This document shows positions 9,429-17,288 of a DNA stretch of 64,000 bases, one piece after another. Numbering within the stretch: position 1 is the first letter of the stretch; each line of letters starts with the position of its first letter. The translations under genes were made by a program, and so were the position numbers. The notes under the pieces are model-generated. The model searched no databases and was not told the origin of the DNA. It saw only the letters and a program-made list of their open reading frames with translations. Origin of the DNA: an uncultured Gemmatimonadales bacterium (GTDB taxonomy: Bacteria; Gemmatimonadota; Gemmatimonadetes; JACCXV01; JAHWKZ01); assembly GCA_947259315.1 (NCBI GenBank), contig CAMYLR010000024.1:29709-93708 (forward strand), read 5' to 3'.

Positions 9429-9877
9429 GCCGGGCCGCGGTACTGATCGCCACGCTGGGACCGGTCGGCTACTGGCCGTGGGGACCGGGGACGCTCGCGT
9501 CCGCGATCGTCGCGATCGCGTGGTGGCTGGTCCCGATCGACTTGGCCGCCTGGTTGGTTGCGCTTGCCGCTGTGACCATCGTGGGGGTTGTGTCTGCTGA
9601 TCGCGCAGAAAAGCGGCTCGGACCCGATGACGGTCGCATCGTCATCGACGAGATCGCCGGCATGGGGTTGGCAGTGCTGATGGTACCGCACACTCTTGCC
9701 GGTGCGTTTGTGGCGTTTCTTCTGTTCAGGCTGCTCGATATCGGAAAGCCACCTCCAATCCGCCAGGTACAATCGGTGACCGGTGGCTGGGGTGTCATGC
9801 TGGACGACCTCGTGGCCGGATTGGGCGCCGCGGCACTGGCGCTCGCCGGACGTGGGTTGCTGGGCTCTTACTCGTAG
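9425..9877 (+). CDS. pgpA: Phosphatidylglycerophosphatase A
   Basis: Dephosphorylates phosphatidylglycerophosphate to phosphatidylglycerol in the membrane. 150 residues from TTG at 9425. The N-terminus holds the GYWPWGPGTLAS segment and the middle the IDEIAGMGLAVL segment typical of PgpA; LFRLLDIGKPPPI and GVMLDDLVAG complete the signature. I choose TTG 9425 because the conserved region begins there and it overlaps the pgsA stop (TTGA); the longer open frame from 9305 lies wholly inside pgsA. Confidence 0.9.
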   Translation: MSRAAVLIATLGPVGYWPWGPGTLASAIVAIAWWLVPIDLAAWLVALAAVTIVGVVSADRAEKRLGPDDGRIVIDEIAGMGLAVLMVPHTLAGAFVAFLLFRLLDIGKPPPIRQVQSVTGGWGVMLDDLVAGLGAAALALAGRGLLGSYS

Positions 9878-9890
9878 CGATAGAGAGACC

Positions 9891-11159
9891 ATGGGAGCCG
9901 AGATCGTCGCCATCGGAAACGAGCTCCTGCTCGGCGAAACGGTTGACACCAATAGTGCGCACGTGGCTCGATGTCTGGCTCGAATAGGCGTCCGGGTCCA
10001 CCGGACGACCGTGGTCGGTGATGATCGTGAGCGACTTCGATCGGTGCTGACGGAGGTGCGCGACCGGTCGCGTTTGGTGGTCACGATGGGCGGGTTGGGC
10101 CCGACACACGATGACATCACGCGCGAGGTCGTGGCCGAGGTTTTCGATCGTCGACTTGTCCTGGATGAGCAGTTGCTGTCAGAGCTCAACGAGAGATTTC
10201 GACGGTTTGGTTACGAGATGCCGCCCGGTAACCGATCGCAGGCAGAAGTGCCCGAGGGCGCGAGGGTGATTCCCAACCCTCACGGGACGGCGCCCGGTTT
10301 GATCATCGACGACGGGCGGACGACTTTCTACGTCCTCCCAGGTGTCCCGACCGAGATGAAAGCGTTGCTCGATGACGCCGTACTGCCGGGGATACTCGCT
10401 GCGAGCGACGGGCGGGAGCCGGTGGTTCAGTCACGGGTAGTGCGGACGGTGGGCATCGGGGAGTCGGCGCTGGCTGAGATGTTGGCCGACGTGGTGGCCG
10501 AAGCCGCTCCGCTCGAAGTCGCGTTCCTGCCGCATCTGGGTAGGGTCGACGTTCGCTTGACCGCGACTGGGTTGTCCGTCAGCGATGCCGAGCCACGGCT
10601 CGCCGAGTTGGCGTCTGCGATCGCCGCTCGGGCCTCTCGTTGGTACTATGGAGAGGACGGCACCACGTTGCCCGACGCGATCCTCGAGAAACTGCGGGAT
10701 CGTGGCTGGACGGTGGCGGTGGCGGAGTCGTGCACGGGGGGTGGCTTGGGTGCCGCCCTTACTGAAGCGCCCGGATCGAGTGACGTGTTTCTCGGTGGAA
10801 TCGTGGCCTACTCAAACGATGTCAAGATCGCGGCTCTCGGTGTTGCTCAGGACCTACTGGAGGAGCACGGCGCGGTGAGCGAACCGGTGTGCCGATCGAT
10901 GGCGACGGCGATTCGCGAGCGTTTCGGGGCTGCCGTGGGTTGCGCGATCACCGGTGTGGCTGGACCCGGCGGCGGCACACCCGAGAAGCCGGTTGGACTC
11001 GTCTATTGTGGCGTGGAGACGCCGCTCGACGCGAAGATCCGTCGCCTCGACTATCCAGGTACCCGCGACGCCGTGCGCGAACGAGCGACGTTGTCCACGA
11101 TGGGGTTGTTGCTTTCTATGACTCGGGCGGATGATGGCCCGGCGGAGGTCACCGCGTGA
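9891..11159 (+). CDS. cinA: CinA-family nicotinamide-nucleotide amidase
   Basis: Two-domain CinA of 422 residues from ATG 9891. The N-terminal molybdopterin-binding-like domain starts GAEIVAIGNELLLGE and includes TMGGLGPTHDD. The C-terminal PncC deamidase domain has VAVAESCTGGGLGAAL and later CAITGVAGPGGGTPEKP, including the catalytic serine-lysine region. The enzyme recycles NMN from DNA ligation and other NAD-using reactions. It follows pgpA by 13 bases and overlaps the next gene by 4. pgsA-cinA linkage is common, usually with recA next; here recA is not in that place. Confidence 0.92.
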   Translation: MGAEIVAIGNELLLGETVDTNSAHVARCLARIGVRVHRTTVVGDDRERLRSVLTEVRDRSRLVVTMGGLGPTHDDITREVVAEVFDRRLVLDEQLLSELNERFRRFGYEMPPGNRSQAEVPEGARVIPNPHGTAPGLIIDDGRTTFYVLPGVPTEMKALLDDAVLPGILAASDGREPVVQSRVVRTVGIGESALAEMLADVVAEAAPLEVAFLPHLGRVDVRLTATGLSVSDAEPRLAELASAIAARASRWYYGEDGTTLPDAILEKLRDRGWTVAVAESCTGGGLGAALTEAPGSSDVFLGGIVAYSNDVKIAALGVAQDLLEEHGAVSEPVCRSMATAIRERFGAAVGCAITGVAGPGGGTPEKPVGLVYCGVETPLDAKIRRLDYPGTRDAVRERATLSTMGLLLSMTRADDGPAEVTA

Positions 11160-11998
11160 CACTGCGCGCAGCAGAGTGCTACTTCCGCGCTAGCGATGGC
11201 GCGCTGGTCCACTTTGACGCTCGGGACGCAGAGCCCGAGGCGCGCGGCGTTTGTGTGACGCTTCACGGCATGGGAGAGCATCTGGAGAAGTACGATGAGT
11301 GGGCTCGCTACGCAGTGGAGCGCGGGTACAACATCACGTCCTACGATCAACGCGGTCACGGCTTGACGCGCGGTCGACGGGGTGATTTCGAGTTTGCTGA
11401 CTTGGTTGCAGATCTCGATCGGTTCGTGACCGTGACCGCCGATCGCTATCCCGACTTGCCGCTGTTTGTATTGGCCCACAGCCTAGGTGGATTGGTGGCG
11501 CTCAAGTACGCTGCGGGTGCGACTCATCCGGCGCTCGCGGGGATGGCTCTTTCCGGACCGCCGCTCGTACTCGTCCGCCGTCATCCGCCATGGTATCCAT
11601 GGCTCATTCGCGGGCTGGCGCGAGTGGCTCCGTGGGTGCCGTTACCTCGCGGCACCGACCCCTCACGACTGACCCGTGATCCAGATCGGCTGGAGGCGTT
11701 CCGGAGGGATCCGTACTTCCATCGCGTGATCACACCTCGTGCGATGCTAGGGATCGCCGAAGCGATGGAGACGGTCCGCATGACACCCGAGAAAGTATCG
11801 ATCCCGTTGTTGTTCCTCGTTGCTCGCGCGGATACCGTTGTCAGCGGTGCAGACGTGCTTGCGTACGCGCATTTTGTAGCCTCCAAGGACGTGTCGATCG
11901 AGCAGTACCCGGGCGCCTACCACGAGCTGCTCAACGATCTCGGTCGACGAGCGGTGTTTGATCGGATCTGCACTTGGTTCGATGGTCACGTCAGCTGA
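11156..11998 (+). CDS. Alpha/beta hydrolase, monoacylglycerol-lipase-like
   Basis: 280-residue serine hydrolase of the Hydrolase_4 (S33-like) type. The oxyanion region is LHGMGEHLEKY at 36-46, YDQRGHGLT follows, the nucleophile elbow is AHSLGG with S109, the acid is probably in ARADTVVSG near 224, and the histidine is in AYHELLND near 256. No signal peptide or membrane helix is evident. GTG at 11156 overlaps the cinA stop, and its own 3' end overlaps thpR by 17 bases. Lysophospholipase or monoacylglycerol lipase activity is the likeliest guess; the substrate is unproven. Confidence 0.82.
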   Translation: MTLRAAECYFRASDGALVHFDARDAEPEARGVCVTLHGMGEHLEKYDEWARYAVERGYNITSYDQRGHGLTRGRRGDFEFADLVADLDRFVTVTADRYPDLPLFVLAHSLGGLVALKYAAGATHPALAGMALSGPPLVLVRRHPPWYPWLIRGLARVAPWVPLPRGTDPSRLTRDPDRLEAFRRDPYFHRVITPRAMLGIAEAMETVRMTPEKVSIPLLFLVARADTVVSGADVLAYAHFVASKDVSIEQYPGAYHELLNDLGRRAVFDRICTWFDGHVS

Positions 11999-12566
11999 CC
12001 GGGTCCGCTCTTTCGTCGCTCTCCCCTGTCCGTCCCAACTTCGCGCCTCGATCGCTCGCGCCTTCGAAACGTGGAAGGTGTCGAGCCAAGGGGTTCGCTG
12101 GGTCGACCCCGGCAACAGTCACCTCACGCTCAAGTTCCTCGGAGACGCCAGCGCCGATCAGCTGGATCGGCTCGACGAGCGGTTGCGGACGATCGCGACG
12201 ACTACTGGGCCGGTCGAGTTCCATGCCGGCGAAACCGGCGCGTTTCCGAACTGGAAGCGTCCGCGGGTATTGTGGCTCGGACTGGTAGGGGCAGAGCCGA
12301 TCGTGGCGTTGGCGGAAGCGGTCGAGGCAGCCTCCCGCGACGTCGGCTTCGAGCCCGAGCAACGATCCTTCTCACCACACCTGACGTTGGCGCGTGTGAA
12401 ACGGCCGCAGGCAGCGCGCGGCGTGGCACGCGCGGTTCGCGGTTGGCGACCATCGATTGGTGCTGAACTGGTCTCTGAGATCGTCCTCTACCGCAGCGAC
12501 CTGCTGTCTGATGGGGCGCGCCACACCCCGTTGGCGCGTTACGAATTGAGCGGCCGCATAGAGTGA
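11982..12566 (+). CDS. thpR: RNA 2',3'-cyclic phosphodiesterase
   Basis: 2H-phosphoesterase (LigT family) of 194 residues. Both catalytic motifs are seen: HLTLKFLG with H47, and HLTLARVKR with a histidine near residue 133. The N-terminus RSFVALPCPSQL is typical. ATG 11982 lies inside the end of the hydrolase gene; the longer frame from 11958 adds only eight residues. Known members open 2',3'-cyclic phosphates on RNA. Its stop overlaps the GTG of the nuclease gene that follows, suggesting a shared nucleic-acid end-processing unit. Confidence 0.88.
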   Translation: MVTSADRVRSFVALPCPSQLRASIARAFETWKVSSQGVRWVDPGNSHLTLKFLGDASADQLDRLDERLRTIATTTGPVEFHAGETGAFPNWKRPRVLWLGLVGAEPIVALAEAVEAASRDVGFEPEQRSFSPHLTLARVKRPQAARGVARAVRGWRPSIGAELVSEIVLYRSDLLSDGARHTPLARYELSGRIE

Positions 12567-13684
12567 GCCTCAAGGTCCTTCACCTGGCGGACGTTCATTT
12601 GGGAGCGCGACTGTCGAACTTTGGTCGTTATGCCGACCAGCGTCGGGAGGACGTCGAGGTCGCGTTCCGCCGCGCCATAGACGTCGCGATCGAACGCGAC
12701 GTCGATTTGACTTTATTCGCTGGTGATCTCTTCGATTCGCACCATCCCGCACGCGAGGCGGTAAATGTAGCCCGTCGCGAACTGGCCCGACTGAGAGAAG
12801 CCGGCATTCGCTCGTTTGGCGTGCCAGGGACTCACGATAGTCTGGGCTTCGCGGACAGCGTCTACCGACGTGAGGACCTCCCCTTCGACCATTTCTTTGT
12901 CGATCCCGACTTCGCGAACCCGGTGACGCTCGATGTCGGTGGTCACTCGGTCACCGTCTATGGCATCGCCTATGATCGCGACCACACGTCAGACAGTTGG
13001 CGCTCGTTCGCTCGACGCGAGGCCAGCGGTATTCATATCGCGATCGCTCACGCTGCTTGCCAGGACAATCCCAGCTGGTCGATACCCGCCGACGATTTGC
13101 CGTTTACGTCGGACGATTTGGCGCGTCTGGAGGTCGATTACGTCGCGTTAGGTCACTATCACAACCTGCGGTTCTTTCACCACGGCGAACGCGTGATCGG
13201 CGCCTACAGTGGCTCGATAGAAGGACGAAACTGGAAGGAGGCCGGGGAACGCCATGTCGTGCTGGTCGAATGGGAGGGTGCAGGAAGCCCGCCGGTGGTG
13301 ACTCCGTTGCCGATTCAGGCGCGCACGCTCGAGACGATCGAGATCGATGTCAGCGGTCTTGCCGATTCGCTAGCCATTGCGGCGGCGGTCCGGGATGCTT
13401 GCGAGGCAAGTTCGATCTGGCGGGTCACTCTGACCGGCGACCCGGGCTTTGTTCCGCGCGCGGAAGAGATCGTCGCCGAGCTCGAGGCTCGTTATGGCTA
13501 CATCGAGGTCCAGGATGCGACGACCCTCGTAACGAGCCAGTTGTTAACTGAGAGGCGCGAAGAGGAAACGGTTCGCGGAGAGTTTTTCCGACGCCTGCTC
13601 GATGCGCGCGAGCGAGCCGAAGATGAACGATCTCGAGCGGTCATTGATCGTGCGATCAAGCTCGGGGTCGAGGTGTTCGGATGA
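12563..13684 (+). CDS. SbcD/YhaO-like DNA repair metallophosphoesterase
   Basis: Calcineurin-type nuclease of 373 residues, the partner of the ATPase that follows. Metal-binding motifs in order: DVH at about 10-12, GDLFDSHHP near 50-58, GTHDS near 90 (GNHD in most relatives), IAHAAC, and ALGHYHN near 196-201. A C-terminal capping domain ends in helical, arginine/glutamate-rich sequence, as in YhaO. GTG 12563 overlaps thpR, and its stop overlaps the ATPase start (ATGA). The Mre11/Rad50-type pairing is clear; YhaO/YhaN of Bacillus is the closer analogue by ATPase shape. Confidence 0.87.
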   Translation: MSLKVLHLADVHLGARLSNFGRYADQRREDVEVAFRRAIDVAIERDVDLTLFAGDLFDSHHPAREAVNVARRELARLREAGIRSFGVPGTHDSLGFADSVYRREDLPFDHFFVDPDFANPVTLDVGGHSVTVYGIAYDRDHTSDSWRSFARREASGIHIAIAHAACQDNPSWSIPADDLPFTSDDLARLEVDYVALGHYHNLRFFHHGERVIGAYSGSIEGRNWKEAGERHVVLVEWEGAGSPPVVTPLPIQARTLETIEIDVSGLADSLAIAAAVRDACEASSIWRVTLTGDPGFVPRAEEIVAELEARYGYIEVQDATTLVTSQLLTERREEETVRGEFFRRLLDARERAEDERSRAVIDRAIKLGVEVFG

Positions 13685-15012
13685 CCGAGCGACTCGATCT
13701 CAGGCTGGTCCGATTGCGGGTCGAGGGCTTTGGCCGGTTGCGAGATTTCTCGTTCGAGCCCGCCTCGCACCCGGGAAGCATCGTCTTGGCTCCCAACGAA
13801 GCCGGCAAGTCGACGTTGGCGTCAGCCATCGTCCGGGGCCTGTTCGGTTTTCGGGACAAGGAGGATGAAACGGCGCGGAGTCCATGGGGTGGTGGGCCGT
13901 TTCGGGTCCAACAGGAGTGGGTGCTCGGTGGCCACACGCGATGCGTCATCGCACGCAACTTCGAGACTCAGTCAGTGGTCGTCGAGTGGCACCAGCTGGA
14001 CGAAGCGACAGGTCAGATCTCGATCGAGGGCCGCTGGGAGGGGCAACCCAACCCGCGGGGGCGATCCGTTGACCGGGAACGGTACGAAACGGAGTTGCGG
14101 CGGCTACTCGGTTTTGCGAGTCCGGGGGTGTTCCTGCAAACAGCTTACGTCGGGCCGGGTGGACTCACCGTGCGGCCGATCGAGACCGAGTTGTTGAGAA
14201 TCCTCTCGGGTAGCGAGCGGGCTGACTTCCGAGCCGCAATGGAAGCGCTCGAAGCCGGCTACTATCGCCTCACTCAAGCTGACATCACCGACCCCTCGAA
14301 GATGGCCAAACAGAAACCCCGCGAGCTGGAAGCGCTGGCAACCGATCGCCGTGAAACGATGCGCCGTCAAGCCGAGGTGAAACGCGCGCGGGTGGGGCGG
14401 GATCGGCTCGAGACGGAGTTGACGACGAACCGATCACTACTGGCAGAGATCGACGCCGAACGCGAATCGCGAGCGGTCGTCGAGAAAGCGATCCGCCGGC
14501 TGCATGAGATCCGGCAGGAAGAAGAGCGGGCACAACAGCGCCGTGACGAACTGGAGCAAGCCATTGGTCGGATCACGGATTGGGAAGCGGGGGTCCGAGA
14601 GAAGACCAAAGAGCTGCAACCGTTGGTCAGTTATCTGCGCCAGGAAGCTGACTTTGCCACCCAGTTGGGTGATCTGCGCAGGCTAGCCAAGGAACGCGAT
14701 CGCGCACTCGAGGAGTTGCGAGCAGCGCAGAGCGATACGTCGCCACGAGCCCGTCAACTGAAGTTTTTGGGTGGTGCCGGTGGAGCGGTCCTGATCGGTG
14801 GTGTGGTCGGGATCCTGGCTGGGGGGTCGATCGGCTTGTTCGGTGCGGTGACCGTGGCTGGGTTGCTCGTGCTGAGCGCCTACGGCTGGAGCGCACGATA
14901 TCAAAGGGCGAAGATCCACGAACTCGAGGAAAGCGAGCGAGCGATCAAGCGGAATGCAACAAGCACGGGCCGCGCTTGGGGACCATCAAGCGCTCGACCA
15001 GGAGCGCCGTGA
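13681..15012 (+). CDS. SbcC/YhaN-like ATPase, N-terminal part (frame broken)
   Basis: N-terminal half of a Rad50/SbcC-type ATPase. The Walker A (APNEAGKSTLASAIV) is near residues 38-52, and the rest is a coiled coil interrupted by two adjacent membrane-like helices (about 360-400), a feature also known in YhaN. The frame ends with RNATSTGRAWGP..., unlike the heptads before it. The missing signature motif and Walker B lie in the next frame (14954-15760). Removing one base between about 14941 and 14981 would give a single 692-residue protein. It is either a natural or sequencing +1 shift, or a two-polypeptide gene. Confidence 0.75.
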   Translation: MTERLDLRLVRLRVEGFGRLRDFSFEPASHPGSIVLAPNEAGKSTLASAIVRGLFGFRDKEDETARSPWGGGPFRVQQEWVLGGHTRCVIARNFETQSVVVEWHQLDEATGQISIEGRWEGQPNPRGRSVDRERYETELRRLLGFASPGVFLQTAYVGPGGLTVRPIETELLRILSGSERADFRAAMEALEAGYYRLTQADITDPSKMAKQKPRELEALATDRRETMRRQAEVKRARVGRDRLETELTTNRSLLAEIDAERESRAVVEKAIRRLHEIRQEEERAQQRRDELEQAIGRITDWEAGVREKTKELQPLVSYLRQEADFATQLGDLRRLAKERDRALEELRAAQSDTSPRARQLKFLGGAGGAVLIGGVVGILAGGSIGLFGAVTVAGLLVLSAYGWSARYQRAKIHELEESERAIKRNATSTGRAWGPSSARPGAP

Positions 15013-15760
15013 GATTGGAGAGAAGACGCTCGATGTCCTGCGTCTGGAGCGACGGAAGATCGTCGAGGAGCACCCGTTTCTAGACCAAGACGAGCAGCTC
15101 GAGCCGCGGTTCGCCGCTGATAGACGACGACTCGAGGATGAAAGGCGCGAGCTTGTCGAGCGCGAGCTCGAGCTGCGGCGAAAGCTGGCCGATCTTCCGC
15201 CCGCGCCGGACGATCCACGAGAGTTGGAAGCACGCGTCCAGGAGCTCGATGAAGTCACCCAACGAGTGGCGATCGAGCGCGACGCGCATCGCCTCGCCTA
15301 TACAACGCTGGCCACGTGTCGAGACGAGTTCGTGACGATAATGACTGGTCGCCTCGAGGGCCGGATCGGAGAGTTGTTCGGCCAGCTGACCGACGGCCGT
15401 TACGGCGGCGTAACGATCGACCCACGATCGTTCGAGGTAACCGTCGCCGGGGTCGAAAAGGTCGCGGTGCCGGCCGCCAGCCTGAGTCGTGGTGCACGGG
15501 ACCAACTGTACTTCGCCATGCGCGTGGCGGTAGTCGAGATAATGGCCGCCGATCGGGCGTTGCCACTCATCCTCGATGATCCGTTCCTGCATTTCGACGA
15601 TCGCCGATTGGCTCGGGTCGAACGACTGCTCGAGCGGGTCGGTGCCACCCATCAGATCATTCTCTTGACTCATGATGCTCGACTCTCTAAGTGGTCGTTT
15701 CCGTGCGCGCGGCTCCCCGAGCTGGTGGCGCCCACTGACGGTGCACTGTCGGCCGATTGA
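14954..15760 (+). CDS. SbcC/YhaN-like ATPase, C-terminal part (frame broken)
   Basis: C-terminal half of the preceding ATPase. It begins with coiled coil (QQARAALGDHQALDQERREI), then the ABC signature SRGARDQLYFAMR near 178-190, and Walker B LPLILDDPFLHFDD near 205-218, followed by a switch histidine in ILLTHD. It cannot hydrolyse ATP without the Walker A carried upstream. An ATG is present at 14954, but GAGGA is about 20 bases away, too far for a good ribosome site. It overlaps the first part by 59 bases in the +1 frame. Confidence 0.7.
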   Translation: MQQARAALGDHQALDQERREIGEKTLDVLRLERRKIVEEHPFLDQDEQLEPRFAADRRRLEDERRELVERELELRRKLADLPPAPDDPRELEARVQELDEVTQRVAIERDAHRLAYTTLATCRDEFVTIMTGRLEGRIGELFGQLTDGRYGGVTIDPRSFEVTVAGVEKVAVPAASLSRGARDQLYFAMRVAVVEIMAADRALPLILDDPFLHFDDRRLARVERLLERVGATHQIILLTHDARLSKWSFPCARLPELVAPTDGALSAD

Positions 15761-15773
15761 CGATTCTGGCCGC

Positions 15774-15796
15774 GCGCGACGCTCTGGGCGTCGTGC
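15774..15796 (+). terminator. Possible terminator hairpin after the ATPase gene
   Basis: A nine-pair stem (15774-15782 with 15788-15796) with a five-base loop lies 13 bases after the stop. No T-tract follows, so termination is uncertain. Confidence 0.35.
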
Positions 15797-15841
15797 CCGG
15801 CTCTGCTGTCAAAGTCCGTAAGCCGTTACATGATAAAGTCT

Positions 15842-16043
15842 TGAGGGCTTGAAAAAGCGCCCCGGCGTGGCAGTGGCTCGACACCTGCGAAGGGGTTCGT
15901 CAGGCGCTCGGACCCACCGGGGGAGCGGAGCGGCTGGGCGCCGATCTTTGCGGGGGCGGATCGCACGCCTGTAGTGGATGTTGGGGTCGGCCAGGGAGGG
16001 GGTCGGCCCAGCTGGCGGTGGTGCGCGACCGTCCCCGCGATCC
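15842..16043 (+). other. Candidate structured RNA in the gap before ispH
   Basis: This is most of the 298-base gap. It contains nested complementary segments: GCGCC near 15857 with GGCGC near 15903, enclosing GCAG/CTGC arms; GGCG-GATC near 15938-15947 with GATC-CGCC near 15959-15969; and GGTCG-GCCAG near 15984 with CTGGC-CGACC near 16012-16030. A weak promoter (CTGTCA 15806-15811, 17 bases, CATGAT 15829-15834) could start an RNA at about 15842. I recognise no known family: RNase P, tmRNA and common riboswitch cores are absent. A GTG frame at 15867-15974 gives an arginine-rich 35-mer that I do not believe. Confidence 0.3.
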
Positions 16044-16049
16044 TAGCTT
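16044..16049 (+). promoter_or_regulatory. -10 element of ispH, leaderless type
   Basis: TAGCTT at 16044-16049 ends nine bases before the ispH ATG, with no ribosome site between. The same hexamer precedes pyk, gltA and hrcA. The -35 region (16020-16026) is poor. Confidence 0.5.
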
Positions 16050-16058
16050 TCGCCAATC

Positions 16059-17273
16059 ATGACCGAATTGATTGGTGAAGAGCAGCTCTATTATCGCAAG
16101 GGGTTTGGCCTCAAGCAGGAAGTGGCGGGCGACCTGGCCCATGCCTACCACTCCGATCTGGTCGAACGAATCGTCGCGGCAGGCCATCGCTTGGATGTCG
16201 AGGGCATGACGATTCGCTTGGCGCAGGAGTTCGGCAACTGTTACGGCGTGGACCGGGCGGTTCAATACGCGTACGAGACGCGGCAGCGATTTCCGGACCG
16301 GCGCTTGTTCCTGACCGGCGAGCTGATTCACAACCCGCACGTCAACAAAGAGATGTTGGCTAACGGAATCGGGTTCCTCACCGGCAGCTATGCCGAAGAT
16401 GTGTCGTACGAAGATCTGACCGAAGAAGACGTCGTCCTGCTACCAGCGTTTGGTGCGCCTACTGACGTCATGCGCAAGCTCCGAGACATCGGGTGTGTTC
16501 TCGTAGACACCACCTGTGGGTCGGTGCTACTCGTCTGGAAAACCGTTGAGCGGTTCGCGCAGGACGGTTACACGGCGATTATTCACGGCAAGTACTACCA
16601 CGAAGAGACGCAGGCGACAGCCTCGCGGGCGTTGGAGTACGCCGATGGGGCGTACTTGGTGGTTCGCGATCTCGAAGAAGCCGGATTGGTGACCGACTTC
16701 GTTCGTCATGGGGGCGATGCGACCGCGCTCCGGGAACGATTCGTGAACGCCACCAGCCCGGGGTTCGATTTTGAGGTTGACCTCGAGCGCGTTGGCATCG
16801 CCAACCAGACGACGATGCTGATGCGCGAGACCGAGGCCGTCGCCGAGATGTTCCGGTCGGCGATGATCGACAGTTACGGCGAAGCCGACCTCGATGATCA
16901 TTATCGGGCGCTTGACACCATTTGTTCCGCGACCCAAGAACGCCAGGACGCGGTCGAGGAGCTGCTTCTCACCCCACCCCAGCTGATGATTGTCCTGGGG
17001 GGCTATAACTCAAGTAATACCAACAACTTAACAGAGATCTGCCAAGCCGTTGTACCGACCTATCACATCGATGACTCGTCGTGCATCGAGGGACCGAACT
17101 CGATCCGGCACAAACCGGTTGACCAGGACGAGGAGACACGCACCGAAGAGTGGCTCCCACCGGGTCCGATCGAGATCGGGATGACCGCGGGTGCGTCGAC
17201 CCCAAACAACAAGGTTGGCGAAACGATCGAACGTCTGTTGGCCTGCCGCGGCCAAACGATGCCCGTAAGCTAG
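16059..17273 (+). CDS. ispH: 4-hydroxy-3-methylbut-2-enyl diphosphate reductase, long form
   Basis: Iron-sulfur enzyme for the last step of the MEP isoprenoid pathway. At 404 residues it is of the long type known from cyanobacteria and plastids, rather than the ~315-residue enterobacterial type. Candidate cluster cysteines are C61 (NCYGV), about C153 (TTCGS) and about C328 (LTEIC). Other signatures are LIHNPHVN, GYNSSNTNNL and SCIEGPNSI, ending in TAGASTPNNKV. The ATG is nine bases after a TAGCTT -10 box, with no Shine-Dalgarno. Confidence 0.93.
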   Translation: MTELIGEEQLYYRKGFGLKQEVAGDLAHAYHSDLVERIVAAGHRLDVEGMTIRLAQEFGNCYGVDRAVQYAYETRQRFPDRRLFLTGELIHNPHVNKEMLANGIGFLTGSYAEDVSYEDLTEEDVVLLPAFGAPTDVMRKLRDIGCVLVDTTCGSVLLVWKTVERFAQDGYTAIIHGKYYHEETQATASRALEYADGAYLVVRDLEEAGLVTDFVRHGGDATALRERFVNATSPGFDFEVDLERVGIANQTTMLMRETEAVAEMFRSAMIDSYGEADLDDHYRALDTICSATQERQDAVEELLLTPPQLMIVLGGYNSSNTNNLTEICQAVVPTYHIDDSSCIEGPNSIRHKPVDQDEETRTEEWLPPGPIEIGMTAGASTPNNKVGETIERLLACRGQTMPVS

Positions 17274-17288
17274 ATCGATGCCAAAGTC

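Noticed and set aside
12997-13551. Long shadow frames inside the nuclease gene
   Set aside because: Arginine-rich, no ribosome site; typical alternative-frame reading of a GC-rich gene. The same applies to the other opposite-strand frames over clpB, recG, uvrD-like and obgE genes.
15867-15974. GTG frame for an arginine-rich 35-mer before ispH
   Set aside because: No ribosome site, composition expected of GC-rich non-coding DNA, and it lies across the predicted hairpins.
15761-16058. RNase P RNA or tmRNA
   Set aside because: The conserved GAGGAAAGTC core and P4 strand of RNase P and the tRNA-like ends of tmRNA are absent, and the gap is too short for RNase P.
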